Source: Blastococcus aggregatus
Lineage (GTDB): Bacteria; Actinomycetota; Actinomycetes; Mycobacteriales; Geodermatophilaceae
Assembly (NCBI RefSeq): GCF_900221005.1
Contig: NZ_OBQI01000006.1
Span: forward strand, 1 to 64,000
Reading direction: 5' to 3'
DNA: 64,000 nucleotides
Part shown: positions 43,791 to 54,986 of the stretch, one piece after another
Layout of the letters: each line of letters opens with the position of its first letter
Numbering within the stretch: position 1 is the first letter of the stretch
Notes under the pieces: model-generated
Seen by the model: the letters and a program-made list of their open reading frames with translations, nothing else
Told to the model about the DNA's origin: nothing
The model's database searches: none
Translations under genes and position numbers: made by a program

Positions 43791-44462
43791 TCACGCGTTC
43801 ACGACCGCCTTCAGGACGCTGGTGAAGAAGCCCAGGCCGTCGGTGCTCGGGCCGGTGAGGTCCTCGACCGCGTGCTCCGGGTGCGGCATGAGGCCCACGA
43901 CCCGGCCGTTCTCGCTGGTGACACCGGCGATGTCGCGGCTCGAGCCGTTCGGGTTGCCCCCGACGTAGCGGAACACCACCCGGTTCTCCCCCTCGAGGCG
44001 GTCGAGGTCGGCGTCGGCGGCGACGTAGCGGCCCTCGCCGTTCTTCACCGGGATGAGGATCTCCTGGCCATCCGCGTAGTCACCGGTCCACGCGGTGTCG
44101 GCGCGCTCCACGCGGAGCAGCTGGTCGCGGTTGCGGAAGTGCAGGTGGCTGTTGCGGGTCAGCGCGCCGGGCAGCAGGCCAGCCTCGCAGAGCACCTGGA
44201 AGCCGTTGCAGATGCCCAGCACCGGGAGGCCGCCGTGCGCGGCTGCCACGACGTCCTGCATCAGCGGCGAGCGGGCGGCGATGGCACCGGCCCGCAGGTA
44301 GTCGCCGTAGGAGAAGCCACCGGGGAGGACGACGGCGTCGACGTCCTTCAGGTCGTGGTCGCCGTGCCACAGCGCGACCGGCTCACCGCCGGCGAGCCGG
44401 ACCGCGCGGGCGGCGTCGACGTCGTCCAGGGAGCCCGGGAAGGTGATGACACCGATGCGCAC
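43791..44462 (-). CDS. purQ: Phosphoribosylformylglycinamidine synthase subunit PurQ
   Basis: A 223-residue class I glutamine amidotransferase. The oxyanion block is [20 protein letters not shown], the nucleophile cysteine is in [20 protein letters not shown], and MPHPEHAVE holds the His-Glu dyad. It supplies ammonia to PurL. GTG 44462 is 11 nt from the purS stop. Confidence 0.95.
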   Translation of the reverse strand: MRIGVITFPGSLDDVDAARAVRLAGGEPVALWHGDHDLKDVDAVVLPGGFSYGDYLRAGAIAARSPLMQDVVAAAHGGLPVLGICNGFQVLCEAGLLPGALTRNSHLHFRNRDQLLRVERADTAWTGDYADGQEILIPVKNGEGRYVAADADLDRLEGENRVVFRYVGGNPNGSSRDIAGVTSENGRVVGLMPHPEHAVEDLTGPSTDGLGFFTSVLKAVVNA

Positions 44463-44473
44463 GGTCTGCTCTC

Positions 44474-44713
44474 TCAGTCCTTGGGGAGGTGCAGTTCGAC
44501 GTCCTCGATGACCGGGTTGGCCAGCAGCGTCTCGGCGATCTGCTTCAGCTCGGCCTCGTCGGGCGTCCCGTCGACCTCGAGCACGAAGTGCTTGCCCTGG
44601 CGGACGCTGCGCACGCTGTCGTGACCCAGCCGGCCGAGCGCACCCAGGACCGCCTGCCCCTGGGGGTCGGAGATCTCCGGCTTGAGGACCACATCGACGA
44701 CCACACGGGACAC
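44474..44713 (-). CDS. purS: Phosphoribosylformylglycinamidine synthase subunit PurS
   Basis: A 79-residue Pur[41 protein letters not shown] and [15 protein letters not shown]. It bridges PurL and PurQ. GTG 44713 is the start. It is the first gene of the purS-purQ-purL transcript; the 57-nt palindrome lies upstream. Confidence 0.93.
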   Translation of the reverse strand: MSRVVVDVVLKPEISDPQGQAVLGALGRLGHDSVRSVRQGKHFVLEVDGTPDEAELKQIAETLLANPVIEDVELHLPKD

Positions 44714-44802
44714 GCCGACGAGCGTACCGGGGCCACCGCGCCCGCCCCGGTGACCCTCGTCTCCCCGCCCTGCCCCTCGCCCACATCGGCGCATCGACCT
44801 GT

Positions 44803-44859
44803 CGAGTGCGACGAACTCGTGGCGATCAGCCGCTGATGGCCACGAGTTCGTCGCACTCG
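44803..44859. repeat. 57-nt near-perfect palindrome, copy A
   Basis: A 21-nt arm (44803-44823, starting cgagtgcgacgaactcg) pairs perfectly with 44839-44859. Inside, atcag pairs with ctgat. It lies between the purS start and the stop of the DUF559 gene. The same arms recur at 45798-45854. Confidence 0.9.
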
Positions 44860-44864
44860 TTGGT

Positions 44865-45686
44865 TCAGGCGAGCCCGAGAGCCGCGCGGATGGTGGCCAG
44901 CACATGCTGCGGCCGCCCCAGGACGTCCGCGGAGGTGAAGCGGAGCACCGTCCACCCGGCCAGCACGAGCCCGTTCTGCCGCCGGACGTCGTCGACGAAG
45001 ACCCTGCGCTCGCGGTGCACCTCGCCGTCGAACTCGACCAGCACCCTCCGGTCCGGCCAGGCCATGTCCACCTGGCCGAGGAACCGTCCGCGCGCGCGGA
45101 TGACGTGCTGCAGGACGGGGCACGGCAGACCCGCCTCCAGCAGGATCCACCGCAGCACCGACTCCATCGGCGAGCCCGCGAGCGGGTCGCCCAGGGACAT
45201 CACGGCGCGCGCCGTCGCCACCCCGCGTCGGCCCCGCGCGCGTGCGACGACGGCGGGGAACTCGTCGGCCGGGAAGCGACGGGCCAGCATCTGGTCGGTG
45301 ACCGCCAGGAGGGCGGCCGGAGGGACCACCGCCGCGAGGTCCATCCACGTCCGGCTCGCGGACGTGACGAGCAGTCCATGGAGGCGGCGGGTCTCCGGTC
45401 CAGGGACCGGCGACGCGTGGACGACGCGGTCCGCGCGCGAGCGGACCCGGCTCCCCGGCGGTACCGACAGGTGCACCCTCCGGTCGTCGCCGACGAGCGG
45501 GACCTCGAAGCGCCACAGCGCCGCGGCGGTCAGGTGGCTGAGGACGGCGCCCGGCGGAGCACCCAGGAGGACGGCGTCGATGCGCTGACGCAGCTCGTCG
45601 ACCCCGGCCCGCGGCAGGTAGGTGTCCCTCGACGAGCGGACGACCTCACGGTGCCGCAGCTGCCAGTCGCTGACACCGGCGGCCAT
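44865..45686 (-). CDS. DUF559-domain (endonuclease-like) protein
   Basis: A 273-residue protein. The C-terminal third carries the DUF559/VSR-like nuclease core: ILLEAGLPCPVLQHVIR, GQVDMAWPDRRVLVEFDGEV (Asp and Glu of the PD-(D/E)xK type), RERRVFVDDVRRQN and LAGWTVLRFTSADV. The first two thirds resemble AbiEi-type DNA-binding and linker regions (VLSHLTAAALWRFEVP). Such proteins are common, often multicopy, in Geodermatophilaceae. ATG 45686 (MAAGVSDWQLRHREV) is preferred. Both flanks carry the 57-nt palindrome, suggesting insertion into the purine gene cluster between purC and purS. Confidence 0.72.
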   Translation of the reverse strand: MAAGVSDWQLRHREVVRSSRDTYLPRAGVDELRQRIDAVLLGAPPGAVLSHLTAAALWRFEVPLVGDDRRVHLSVPPGSRVRSRADRVVHASPVPGPETRRLHGLLVTSASRTWMDLAAVVPPAALLAVTDQMLARRFPADEFPAVVARARGRRGVATARAVMSLGDPLAGSPMESVLRWILLEAGLPCPVLQHVIRARGRFLGQVDMAWPDRRVLVEFDGEVHRERRVFVDDVRRQNGLVLAGWTVLRFTSADVLGRPQHVLATIRAALGLA

Positions 45687-45797
45687 CGCGCCGCGCCGGT
45701 CGGAGGGGGCCCCCAGACGCGGCGGGACGGGTGGCGTCGGCACCCGGGCAGCCTGCCGGGCCGTGGCCCGGGCTCGCTCTGCTCGTCCACAGGGCAT

Positions 45798-45854
45798 CGA
45801 GTGCGACGAACTCGTGGCGATGAGGCGGTGATGGCCACGAGTTCGTCGCACTCG
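45798..45854. repeat. 57-nt near-perfect palindrome, copy B
   Basis: Same 21-nt arms as copy A (45798-45818 and 45834-45854) with a slightly different 15-nt centre. It lies between the DUF559 start and the purC stop at 45865. Copies A and B flank the DUF559 gene. Confidence 0.9.
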
Positions 45855-45864
45855 GCGGGACGGG

Positions 45865-46725
45865 CTAGGCGAAGGGGGTGCCGGTGAGGCGCTCGTAGGC
45901 GGTGACGTAGCGCTCGCGGGTGGCGGCGACGACGTCGGCGGGCAGCTCGGGCGGCGCGGAGACGCGGTCCCAGCCGGACGACGTCAGCCAGTCCCGCACG
46001 AACTGCTTGTCGTAGGAGGGCTGCACCGAGCCGGGCGCCCACGTGTCGGCCGGCCAGAAGCGGGAGGAGTCCGGGGTGAGCACCTCGTCGCCGAGCACCA
46101 GCCCGCCGCCGGACAACCCGAACTCGAACTTCGTGTCCGCCAGCACGATCCCCGCGTCGCGGGCGATCTCCGCGCCGCGCCGGTACAGCGCCAGGGTCAG
46201 CTCCCGCAGCTCCTCCGCGCGCTCGGCCCCCACCAGCGAGACCACCCGCGGGAAGTCGATCGGCTCGTCGTGCTCGCCGATCTCGGCCTTGGTGGACGGC
46301 GTGAACACCGGCGTCGGCAGCTGCGAGCCCTCGACCAGACCCGCCGGCAGGACGACGTCGCGGATCGAGCCGGTGCGCTCGTACTCCTTCGTGCCGCCGC
46401 CGGAGAGGTAGCCGCGCGCCACGCACTCCACCGGGAGCATCTCCAGCCGCCGCACGAGCATGGCGCGCCCGGCCACCGCCGCGGGCACGTCCGTGGCCGA
46501 CACCAGGTGGTGCGTCGCGCCGAAGGACGACAGCACCGGCGTCAGCTGCTCGAACCACCACACGGACAGCCGGGTGAGCACCCGCCCCTTGTCCGGGATC
46601 GGCGTCGGCAGCACGACGTCGTACGCCGAGATCCGGTCCGAGGCGACGAGCAGCAGCCGGTCGGAGCCGGCGTCGTAGACCTCCCGCACCTTGCCGCGGG
46701 CGACGAGGGGCAGGTCGACGGTCAC
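45865..46725 (-). CDS. purC: SAICAR synthase
   Basis: A 286-residue phosphoribosylaminoimidazole-succinocarboxamide synthase. Motifs are ARGKVREVYDAGSDRLLLVA, SDRISAYDVVLPTPIPDKG, VECVARGYLSGGGTKEY and LADTKFEFGLSGGGLVLGDE with TPDSSRFW. It joins aspartate to CAIR. GTG 46725 overlaps purB by 4 nt. Confidence 0.95.
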   Translation of the reverse strand: MTVDLPLVARGKVREVYDAGSDRLLLVASDRISAYDVVLPTPIPDKGRVLTRLSVWWFEQLTPVLSSFGATHHLVSATDVPAAVAGRAMLVRRLEMLPVECVARGYLSGGGTKEYERTGSIRDVVLPAGLVEGSQLPTPVFTPSTKAEIGEHDEPIDFPRVVSLVGAERAEELRELTLALYRRGAEIARDAGIVLADTKFEFGLSGGGLVLGDEVLTPDSSRFWPADTWAPGSVQPSYDKQFVRDWLTSSGWDRVSAPPELPADVVAATRERYVTAYERLTGTPFA

Positions 46726-48029
46726 GACAGCGCCGCGAGCCGGTCGAACAGCGGCCCGAGGTTGGCCACGTAGCGCTCGGGCCGGCAGATCTCGTCCAGC
46801 CGGGCTTCGTCCAGCGTCACCGACGAGGCGGCGGCCCGCGCGCGGAGCGTCTCCCGGAACGGCACGCCGCTGTTCCAGGTCTCCATCGCCGCCGTCTGCA
46901 CCAGCGCGTAGGCGTCCTCGCGGGACAGGCCGCCCTCGACCAGCTCCAGCAGTACCGACGAGGTGTAGATCAGCCCGCCGGTCGACTCCAGGTTCGCGCG
47001 CATCCGGTCGGCGTCGACGACCAGGTTCTCCACCAGGCCCGCGGTGAGGTTCAGCAGGTAGTCGGTGGTGATCGCGGCGTCGGGCAGGAAGACCCGCTCG
47101 GTGGACGAGTGCGAGATGTCCCGCTCGTGCCACAGCGGGATGCCCTCCATCACCGGCACGATCGCCGCGCGCACGACCCGGGCGAGCCCGGCGATGCGCT
47201 CGGACCGGATCGGGTTCTTCTTGTGCGGCATCGCGCTCGAGCCCTTCTGGCCCGACCCGAACGCCTCGGACAGCTCGCGGACCTCGGTCCGCTGGCCGTG
47301 CCGGACCTCCAGCGCGATCGCCTCGCAGACCGTGGCGATGATCGCCAGCGCCGAGACCCACTCGCTGATGCCGTCCCGCAGCACCACCTGCGTCGAGGCG
47401 TCGGCCGGCCGCAGCTCCAGCGCCTCGGCGACGGTGGCCTCGACCGACGGGTCGATCAGCGAGTACGTGCCGACGGCCCCGGAGATGGCCACGACGCCGA
47501 CGGCGTCCCGTGCGGCGCGCAGCCGGTCACGCGAGCGGGCGGCGGCGAAGGCGAGGTCGGCGACCCGGTGCCCCCAGACGACGGGCTCGGCGTGCACGCC
47601 GTGCGTCCGGCCGACCTTGATCGTCGACCGGTGGGCCAGCCCGTGGTCGCGCAGCGCCGCGACCAGCCGGTCGGCCTTGTCGAGCAGCACGTCGGTGGCG
47701 TCGGTGAGCTGGATCGCGAGCGCGGTGTCCAGCAGGTCCGACGACGTCATGCCGTGGTGCACGTAGGCGGCGGCCGAGCGGGGCTCGGTGTTGTCGGCCC
47801 AGGCGGTGAGGAAGGCGATGACGTCGTGCTGCGTCGTCTCCTCGATCTCCGCGACCCGCTCCGGGGTGGGCGGGGGCGCGTTGCGCACCGGCTCGACGAC
47901 CTCGGCGGGCACCCGGCCCGCAGCGGCGTGCGCCTCGAGGACCAGCGTCTCGACCCGGCACCACAGCTCGTACTTGTGCTGGTCGCTCCAGACGCGCCCC
48001 ATCTCGGGGAGCGTGTAGCGCTCGATCAT
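46722..48029 (-). CDS. purB: Adenylosuccinate lyase
   Basis: A 435-residue fumarase/aspartase-superfamily lyase acting twice in purine synthesis (SAICAR and adenylosuccinate cleavage). Motifs are HHGMTSSDLLDTALAIQL, GRTHGVHAEPVVWGHR and the signature GSSAMPHKKNPIRSERIAGL. ATG 48029 (MIERYTLP) is preferred over a GTG three codons upstream. It lies 49 nt after purD. Confidence 0.95.
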   Translation of the reverse strand: MIERYTLPEMGRVWSDQHKYELWCRVETLVLEAHAAAGRVPAEVVEPVRNAPPPTPERVAEIEETTQHDVIAFLTAWADNTEPRSAAAYVHHGMTSSDLLDTALAIQLTDATDVLLDKADRLVAALRDHGLAHRSTIKVGRTHGVHAEPVVWGHRVADLAFAAARSRDRLRAARDAVGVVAISGAVGTYSLIDPSVEATVAEALELRPADASTQVVLRDGISEWVSALAIIATVCEAIALEVRHGQRTEVRELSEAFGSGQKGSSAMPHKKNPIRSERIAGLARVVRAAIVPVMEGIPLWHERDISHSSTERVFLPDAAITTDYLLNLTAGLVENLVVDADRMRANLESTGGLIYTSSVLLELVEGGLSREDAYALVQTAAMETWNSGVPFRETLRARAAASSVTLDEARLDEICRPERYVANLGPLFDRLAALS

Positions 48030-48078
48030 CGGGCCCACCTCGTCGCCATCAGCACGGGCACAGTCTCCCGTAGGCCGG

Positions 48079-49350
48079 TCAGGGGAGGACGATCCGCCCC
48101 TCGACGGCGCCCAGCGCGATGTCGGTGCGCCAGTGCGCCCCGGCCAGCCGGACGCCGGCCAGCCGCTCGTAGGCGGCCTGCCGTGCGGCGGCGAGGTCCT
48201 CCCCCACGGCGGTCACGGCCAGCACCCGCCCGCCGGCCGAGACCACGGTGCCGTCGTCGGTCAGGGCGGTCCCGGCGTGCAGCACGCCCGCGCCGTCGGC
48301 GCCGGTCACGGGGTCGCCGGTGCGCGGCGCCTCGGGGTACCCGGCCGACGCCACCACCACGGTGACGGCCGAGCCCGCGCGCCACTCCAGCGGCGGGTGT
48401 GCGGCGAGCGTGCCGGTGGCGGACGCGTGCAGCAGCCCGGCCAGCGGGGTGACCAGCAGCGGCAGCACGACCTCGGTCTCGGGGTCGCCGAAGCGGGCGT
48501 TGAACTCGACCACCCGGATGCCGCGGGAGGTCAGCGCCAGGCCCGCGTAGAGGAGGCCGCTGAACGGCTCGCCGCGGCGGGCCATCTCGTCGACGGTCGG
48601 CTGCAGAACCGTGGCCAGCACCTCGTCGACCAGGCCGGCGGGCGCCCACGGCAGCGGCGCGTAGGCGCCCATGCCGCCGGTGTTCGGCCCGCCGTCGCCG
48701 TCGTCCCTGCGCTTGAAGTCCTGCGCGGGGACGAGCGGCAGCACGGTCGTGCCGTCGGTGACGGCGAAAAGCGAGACCTCGGGGCCGTCGAGGTACTCCT
48801 CGACCAGCACCGCTCCCCCGGCGTCCAGCACCGCGCGCCCGTGGGCGACGGCGGCGTCCCGGTCCGGCGTGACCAGCACGCCCTTGCCGGCGGCCAGGCC
48901 GTCGTCCTTCACCACGTAGGGCGCCCCGCCGGTGAGGGCGGCGACCTCGTCGAGCGCCGTCTCCAGCTCGGCGGCCCCGCCGACCGGCCAGGCCTGCGCG
49001 GTGGGCACCCCGGCGGTGGTCATGACGTGCTTGGCGAAGGACTTGCTGCCCTCCAGCTGCGCGGCCTGCTCCGACGGGCCGAAGCAGGCGATCCCGGCGT
49101 CCCGGACGGCGTCGGCCGCGCCGGCGACCAGCGGCGCCTCGGGGCCGACGACGACGAGGTCGGCCCGCCACGACCGGGCCAGGGCCGCGATCGCGTCCGG
49201 GTCGCGGACGTCGAGCGGGAACGGCTCGGCGAGCGCGCGGGTGCCCGCGTTGCCCGGCGCGCAGGCCAGCGCCTCGACGGCGGGATCGGACGTCAGAGCC
49301 ACGCACAGGGCGTGCTCCCGGGCACCGGAGCCGATCACGAGCACGCGCAC
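48079..49350 (-). CDS. purD: Phosphoribosylamine-glycine ligase
   Basis: A 423-residue ATP-grasp ligase making GAR. Motifs are [61 protein letters not shown] and [23 protein letters not shown] 49350 is 24 nt downstream of rsgA, so rsgA-purD-purB-purC may be one transcript. Confidence 0.95.
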   Translation of the reverse strand: MRVLVIGSGAREHALCVALTSDPAVEALACAPGNAGTRALAEPFPLDVRDPDAIAALARSWRADLVVVGPEAPLVAGAADAVRDAGIACFGPSEQAAQLEGSKSFAKHVMTTAGVPTAQAWPVGGAAELETALDEVAALTGGAPYVVKDDGLAAGKGVLVTPDRDAAVAHGRAVLDAGGAVLVEEYLDGPEVSLFAVTDGTTVLPLVPAQDFKRRDDGDGGPNTGGMGAYAPLPWAPAGLVDEVLATVLQPTVDEMARRGEPFSGLLYAGLALTSRGIRVVEFNARFGDPETEVVLPLLVTPLAGLLHASATGTLAAHPPLEWRAGSAVTVVVASAGYPEAPRTGDPVTGADGAGVLHAGTALTDDGTVVSAGGRVLAVTAVGEDLAAARQAAYERLAGVRLAGAHWRTDIALGAVEGRIVLP

Positions 49351-49374
49351 GGGGCGAACGCTACCGACGCGACG

Positions 49375-50442
49375 TCACCGGGGCCGGATCGGCTGGTCGC
49401 GCCGCGACCGGTGGAGCGCGCGCACCCGGGCGTGCTCCTCGGCGCGCGCCCGGGCGTCGACGCGCAGCAGCTGGCGGTGCGCCTCCGCCTGGAGCTTGCG
49501 CCAGCCCGCGAATCGCGCCGGGTCCAGGCGACCGTCGTCGATGGCCGCGGCGACCGCGCAGCCGGGTTCGGTGCGGTGCGCGCAGTCCCGGAACCGGCAC
49601 CCGTCGGCGAGGGCGGTGACGTCGGAGAACGCCGCGGCCACGCCGTCCGCGTCGTCGTAGAGGGCCAGTTCCCGCATCCCCGGGGTGTCGACGAGCAGCG
49701 CGCCCCCGGGGAGCAGGTGCAGCTCGCGGGCCGTGGTCGTGTGCCGCCCCCGGCCGTCCTCGCGGATCTCCCGGGTGGCGGCCAGCTCCCGGCCGGCCAG
49801 CGCGTTGGCGAGGCTGGTCTTCCCGACCCCCGACGGGCCCACCATCGCCGCGGTGCACCCGGGCGCCAGCACCGCGCGGACGGCGTCCAGCCCCTCCCCC
49901 GTCACGGCGCTCACCGCGAGCACGTCGACACCGAGCGCGTCCTCGGCCACCTCGGCGACCGCCGCGCCGACGTCGTCGCACAGGTCGGCCTTGGTGAGGA
50001 CGACGACCGGCGTCGCGCCGCTGCTCCAGGCCACCGCCAGGTACCGCTCCACCCGGCGCAGGCGGGACGGCCCGGACAGCGCGTCCACCACCAGGACGAC
50101 GTCGAGGTTCGCGGCGACGACCTGGGCGGCCGACGTGCGGCCGGCGACCGTGCGCGTGAAGGCGCTGCGGCGCGGGAGCACGGCGACGGCGAGCTCGTCG
50201 CGCAGCGCCACCCAGTCCCCCACCGCCGGACCACCCAGCTCGGGATCGGCGTAGAGACCGGCCCCGGGGTGCACCCGCCGCTCGCCGTCCTCGGTGAGCA
50301 CGGCCAGCCGGCTCCGGTCGACGCGCGCCACGCGGGCGGGCACCGTGCCGGCGGGAAGCCGGGCGGCCAGCTCGGGGCGCCAGCCCAGGGCGGCGAGTGG
50401 GGTCACACCGGAATGGTGGGCGGCCTCCCCGCGCGGTGTCAT
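49375..50442 (-). CDS. rsgA: Ribosome small-subunit-dependent GTPase RsgA
   Basis: A 355-residue circularly permuted GTPase for 30S maturation. An OB-like N-terminal domain leads to TKADL (G4), then GPSGVGKTSLANAL (G1), and LLVDTPGMREL (G3). The zinc knuckle is CRFRDCAHRTEPGCAV. ATG 50442 has gggga upstream; GTG 50406 is an alternative. Confidence 0.9.
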   Translation of the reverse strand: MTPRGEAAHHSGVTPLAALGWRPELAARLPAGTVPARVARVDRSRLAVLTEDGERRVHPGAGLYADPELGGPAVGDWVALRDELAVAVLPRRSAFTRTVAGRTSAAQVVAANLDVVLVVDALSGPSRLRRVERYLAVAWSSGATPVVVLTKADLCDDVGAAVAEVAEDALGVDVLAVSAVTGEGLDAVRAVLAPGCTAAMVGPSGVGKTSLANALAGRELAATREIREDGRGRHTTTARELHLLPGGALLVDTPGMRELALYDDADGVAAAFSDVTALADGCRFRDCAHRTEPGCAVAAAIDDGRLDPARFAGWRKLQAEAHRQLLRVDARARAEEHARVRALHRSRRDQPIRPR

Positions 50443-50650
50443 CCGATTTCCCCGGGGCGGGAGATCACCAGGGGGACGCGGGGGACGGGCGGGACGAGCG
50501 CGCTCGCGCGCGACGCGCGGCGCAACCGGATTGCAAAGACGAGACATGCGTCACTACCCGCATGCACCTCCGCAGGTCAGCGGGCTGTGCGCCCGACCGT
50601 GCGCAACACGTTGCCCGCAGTTCGCCCTCCGGCCACCTCGGTGCGGTGGC

Positions 50651-51688
50651 ATGGAACCCATGCACGCGACCGAGTCGCTGGCCATGCCGCCCGTGACCCG
50701 CCTTCCCCGTCCCGCTGTCATCGGCCACCGTGGTGCCCCCGCCTACCGGCCGGAGCACACGACCGCGAGCTTCGAGCTCGCGATCGACCAGGGTGCCGAC
50801 CTCATCGAGCCCGACGTCGTGGTCAGCCGCGACGGCGTGCTGGTCGTCCGGCACGAGAGCGAGCTGTCGCTCTCCACCGACGTCGCCGACCACCCCCGGT
50901 TCGCCGACCGCCGCACCACCCGCGAGGTGTACGGGAAGCCGGTCACCGGCTGGTTCACCGAGGACTTCACCCTCGCCGAGCTGCGCACCCTCGGGGCGGT
51001 CGAGCGGATGCCGGAGCTGCGGCCGCTGAACACCGCCTACGACCGCTCCTTCGGCATCCTGACCCTCGCCGAGGTCGTCGAGCTGGCCGTCCGCCGCTCG
51101 ACGCCGGAGCGCACCGTCCAGGTGCTGGTCGAGCTCAAGACGGTCACCTGGCCCGGCGGCGACGGCCCCACGCTGGCGGAGCTGACCGCCGAGGAGCTAC
51201 GCCGGCTGGGCGCCGCGGACGCCGCCGGCCCCGTGCTGGTGCAGGCCTTCGACCCCCGGCTGCTGCGCGAGCTGCGCGCGCTGCTCGGCGAGCAGGGCCC
51301 GCGGCTGATCCAGCTGGTCGCGGACCTCCCCCGCTTCGACCAGATGGTCACCCGCTCCGGGCTGCGCGAGATCTCCACCTACGCCCAGGGCATCGCGCCG
51401 AGCCGGGAGCGGATCCTCGCCGACGCCGCCACGACCGGGGGCGCCCGGTGCCCGCTCGTCGACGAGGCCCACCGCGCCGCGCTGTCGGTGTTCTGCTGGA
51501 CGCTGCGGGCGGAGAACGTGTTCCTGCCCGAGGCCCTGCGTCGCGGCGACGAGCCCGGCGCCCTCGGGGACGCGTTCGCCGAGGCGCGGCACCTGCTGGA
51601 CCTCGGGCTCGACGGCCTGATCACCGACTCGCCCGACCACGCGGTCACCGCGCTGCGGACCCGCAACCGCCAGGCCGCCGTCGCCTGA
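50651..51688 (+). CDS. Glycerophosphodiester phosphodiesterase
   Basis: A 345-residue GDPD. Catalytic blocks are VIGHRGAPAYRPEHTTASFE and LIEPDVVVSRDGVLVVRHES, with LVELKT as the metal site and DGLITDSPDHAV near the end. No signal peptide is visible in the ATG 50651 form, so it may be cytoplasmic. It releases glycerol-3-phosphate from deacylated phospholipids. Divergent from rsgA with about 208 bp between; no clear regulatory site is seen there. Confidence 0.9.
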   Translation: MEPMHATESLAMPPVTRLPRPAVIGHRGAPAYRPEHTTASFELAIDQGADLIEPDVVVSRDGVLVVRHESELSLSTDVADHPRFADRRTTREVYGKPVTGWFTEDFTLAELRTLGAVERMPELRPLNTAYDRSFGILTLAEVVELAVRRSTPERTVQVLVELKTVTWPGGDGPTLAELTAEELRRLGAADAAGPVLVQAFDPRLLRELRALLGEQGPRLIQLVADLPRFDQMVTRSGLREISTYAQGIAPSRERILADAATTGGARCPLVDEAHRAALSVFCWTLRAENVFLPEALRRGDEPGALGDAFAEARHLLDLGLDGLITDSPDHAVTALRTRNRQAAVA

Positions 51689-51747
51689 CCCGCGGAGCGG
51701 GGTCCGGAGGGTCCCCACCGCAGGTCAGGGACGACGCCCTGCGAGGC

Positions 51748-51766
51748 GGCCCCGACGAGCGGGGCC
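51748..51766. terminator. Bidirectional terminator between the glycerophosphodiesterase gene and purA
   Basis: ggccccg (51748-51754) pairs with cggggcc (51760-51766) around acgag, in a 157-bp convergent gap full of GC-rich dyads. Confidence 0.55.
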
Positions 51767-51845
51767 CGGCGGGTCCCCGAGGAGGGGCCGGGACCCGCTC
51801 AACGCAGCCGGGGCAGGCTCCTGACCGCGGTGTTGATGCGGAGCA

Positions 51846-53811
<1,966 letters not shown>

Positions 53812-53918
53812 CAGGAGCGCCCTGCGGGTGGCCGGGGACGTCGTGGACACTGGGCGGCACGCCCGCCCGAGGAGGCTCCGCTGCCGTCGTCCCCCCGCCC
53901 CGCCGGTTGCCGCCGGTG

Positions 53919-54986
53919 ATGGCCGACCGCCTGTCCGTCTCCGGCCTTCCCCGCGCCGGGGCCCCGCGGGCCGCCCGGGGCCGCTGGGTGCTGGAGCGGG
54001 CGCTGACCCGGCCGAGCCTGCCGGCCCTGGTCGCCCTGGCCCTCGTCGTGGCGTTCTTCGCGCTGAAGGCACCCGAGCTGCTCAGCGCCCGGGGGCTGGC
54101 CGGCGTCGTGGACGTGGCCGCCACGCTCGGCATCGGCGGCGTCGCGGTCGCCCTGCTGCTGGTCGCGGGCCAGTTCGACCTGTCGGTGGGCGTGCTCGCG
54201 ATGTCCAGCGCGGCGGTCACCGCCCTGCTGGTGGGGCACGCCGGCTGGGGCATGTGGCCGGCCCTGCTCGCCTCGCTGGCGTGCGCGCTGCTCGTCGGCG
54301 TCGTCAACGGGGTGCTGGTCGTCAACACCGGGCTGCCCAGCTTCCTGGTCACCCTCGCGACGTTCCTGGTCCTCCAGGGGACGACGCTGGCCGGCGTGCG
54401 GGCGATCGCCGGCTCGGGCCGGATCTCCGGGCTCGACGACGCCCCCGGCTGGTCCTCCGCGGCGACGCTGTTCGGCTCCACCGCGCAGCTGGGCGACGGG
54501 CGGTTCCGGGTCTCGCTGCTGTGGTGGCCGGGGGTGACCGCGGTCGCGACCTGGGTGCTGTGGCGCACGAAGTTCGGCAACGCCGTCTTCGCCAGCGGCG
54601 GCGCCCGGACCGCGGCGCGCGAGCTCGGCGTGCCGGTGCGCCGCACGACCGTCGCGCTGTTCTGCCTGAGCGCCACGGCCGGCTGGCTGATCGGCACGCT
54701 GGGCCTGGTCCGGTTCGCGGCCGTGCAGGTCGGCAGCGCCGGGCTGGCGACCGGCATCGACTTCATCGTGGTCGCCGTCCTCGGCGGCTGCCTGCTCGCC
54801 GGCGGCTACGGCTCCGCGCTCGGCGCCTCGATCGGTGCGCTGCTCTACGCCGTCGTCCGGCAGGGGATCACCCTGGCCGGCTGGGATCCGCCGTGGTTCC
54901 AGGCACTGCTCGGGGTCCTGCTGGTGGTGGCGCTGGTCGCCAACGCGGTGGTCGGGCACCGGCTGAAGGGGGTGCCCCGCTCGTGA
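53919..54986 (+). CDS. Sugar-type ABC transporter permease, second copy
   Basis: A 355-residue RbsC-like permease paralogous to the one at 29455: DVAATLGIGGVAVALLLVAG, GQFDLSVGVLAMSSAAV, VVNTGLPSFLVTLATFLVLQ and VFASGGARTAARELGVPVRR. All expected helices are present. It has no adjacent substrate-binding protein. ATG 53919 is preceded immediately by GTG; a GAGGAGG is about 45 nt away, too far, so the true start is uncertain. Coupled to the following ATPase (GTGA). Confidence 0.82.
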   Translation: MADRLSVSGLPRAGAPRAARGRWVLERALTRPSLPALVALALVVAFFALKAPELLSARGLAGVVDVAATLGIGGVAVALLLVAGQFDLSVGVLAMSSAAVTALLVGHAGWGMWPALLASLACALLVGVVNGVLVVNTGLPSFLVTLATFLVLQGTTLAGVRAIAGSGRISGLDDAPGWSSAATLFGSTAQLGDGRFRVSLLWWPGVTAVATWVLWRTKFGNAVFASGGARTAARELGVPVRRTTVALFCLSATAGWLIGTLGLVRFAAVQVGSAGLATGIDFIVVAVLGGCLLAGGYGSALGASIGALLYAVVRQGITLAGWDPPWFQALLGVLLVVALVANAVVGHRLKGVPRS

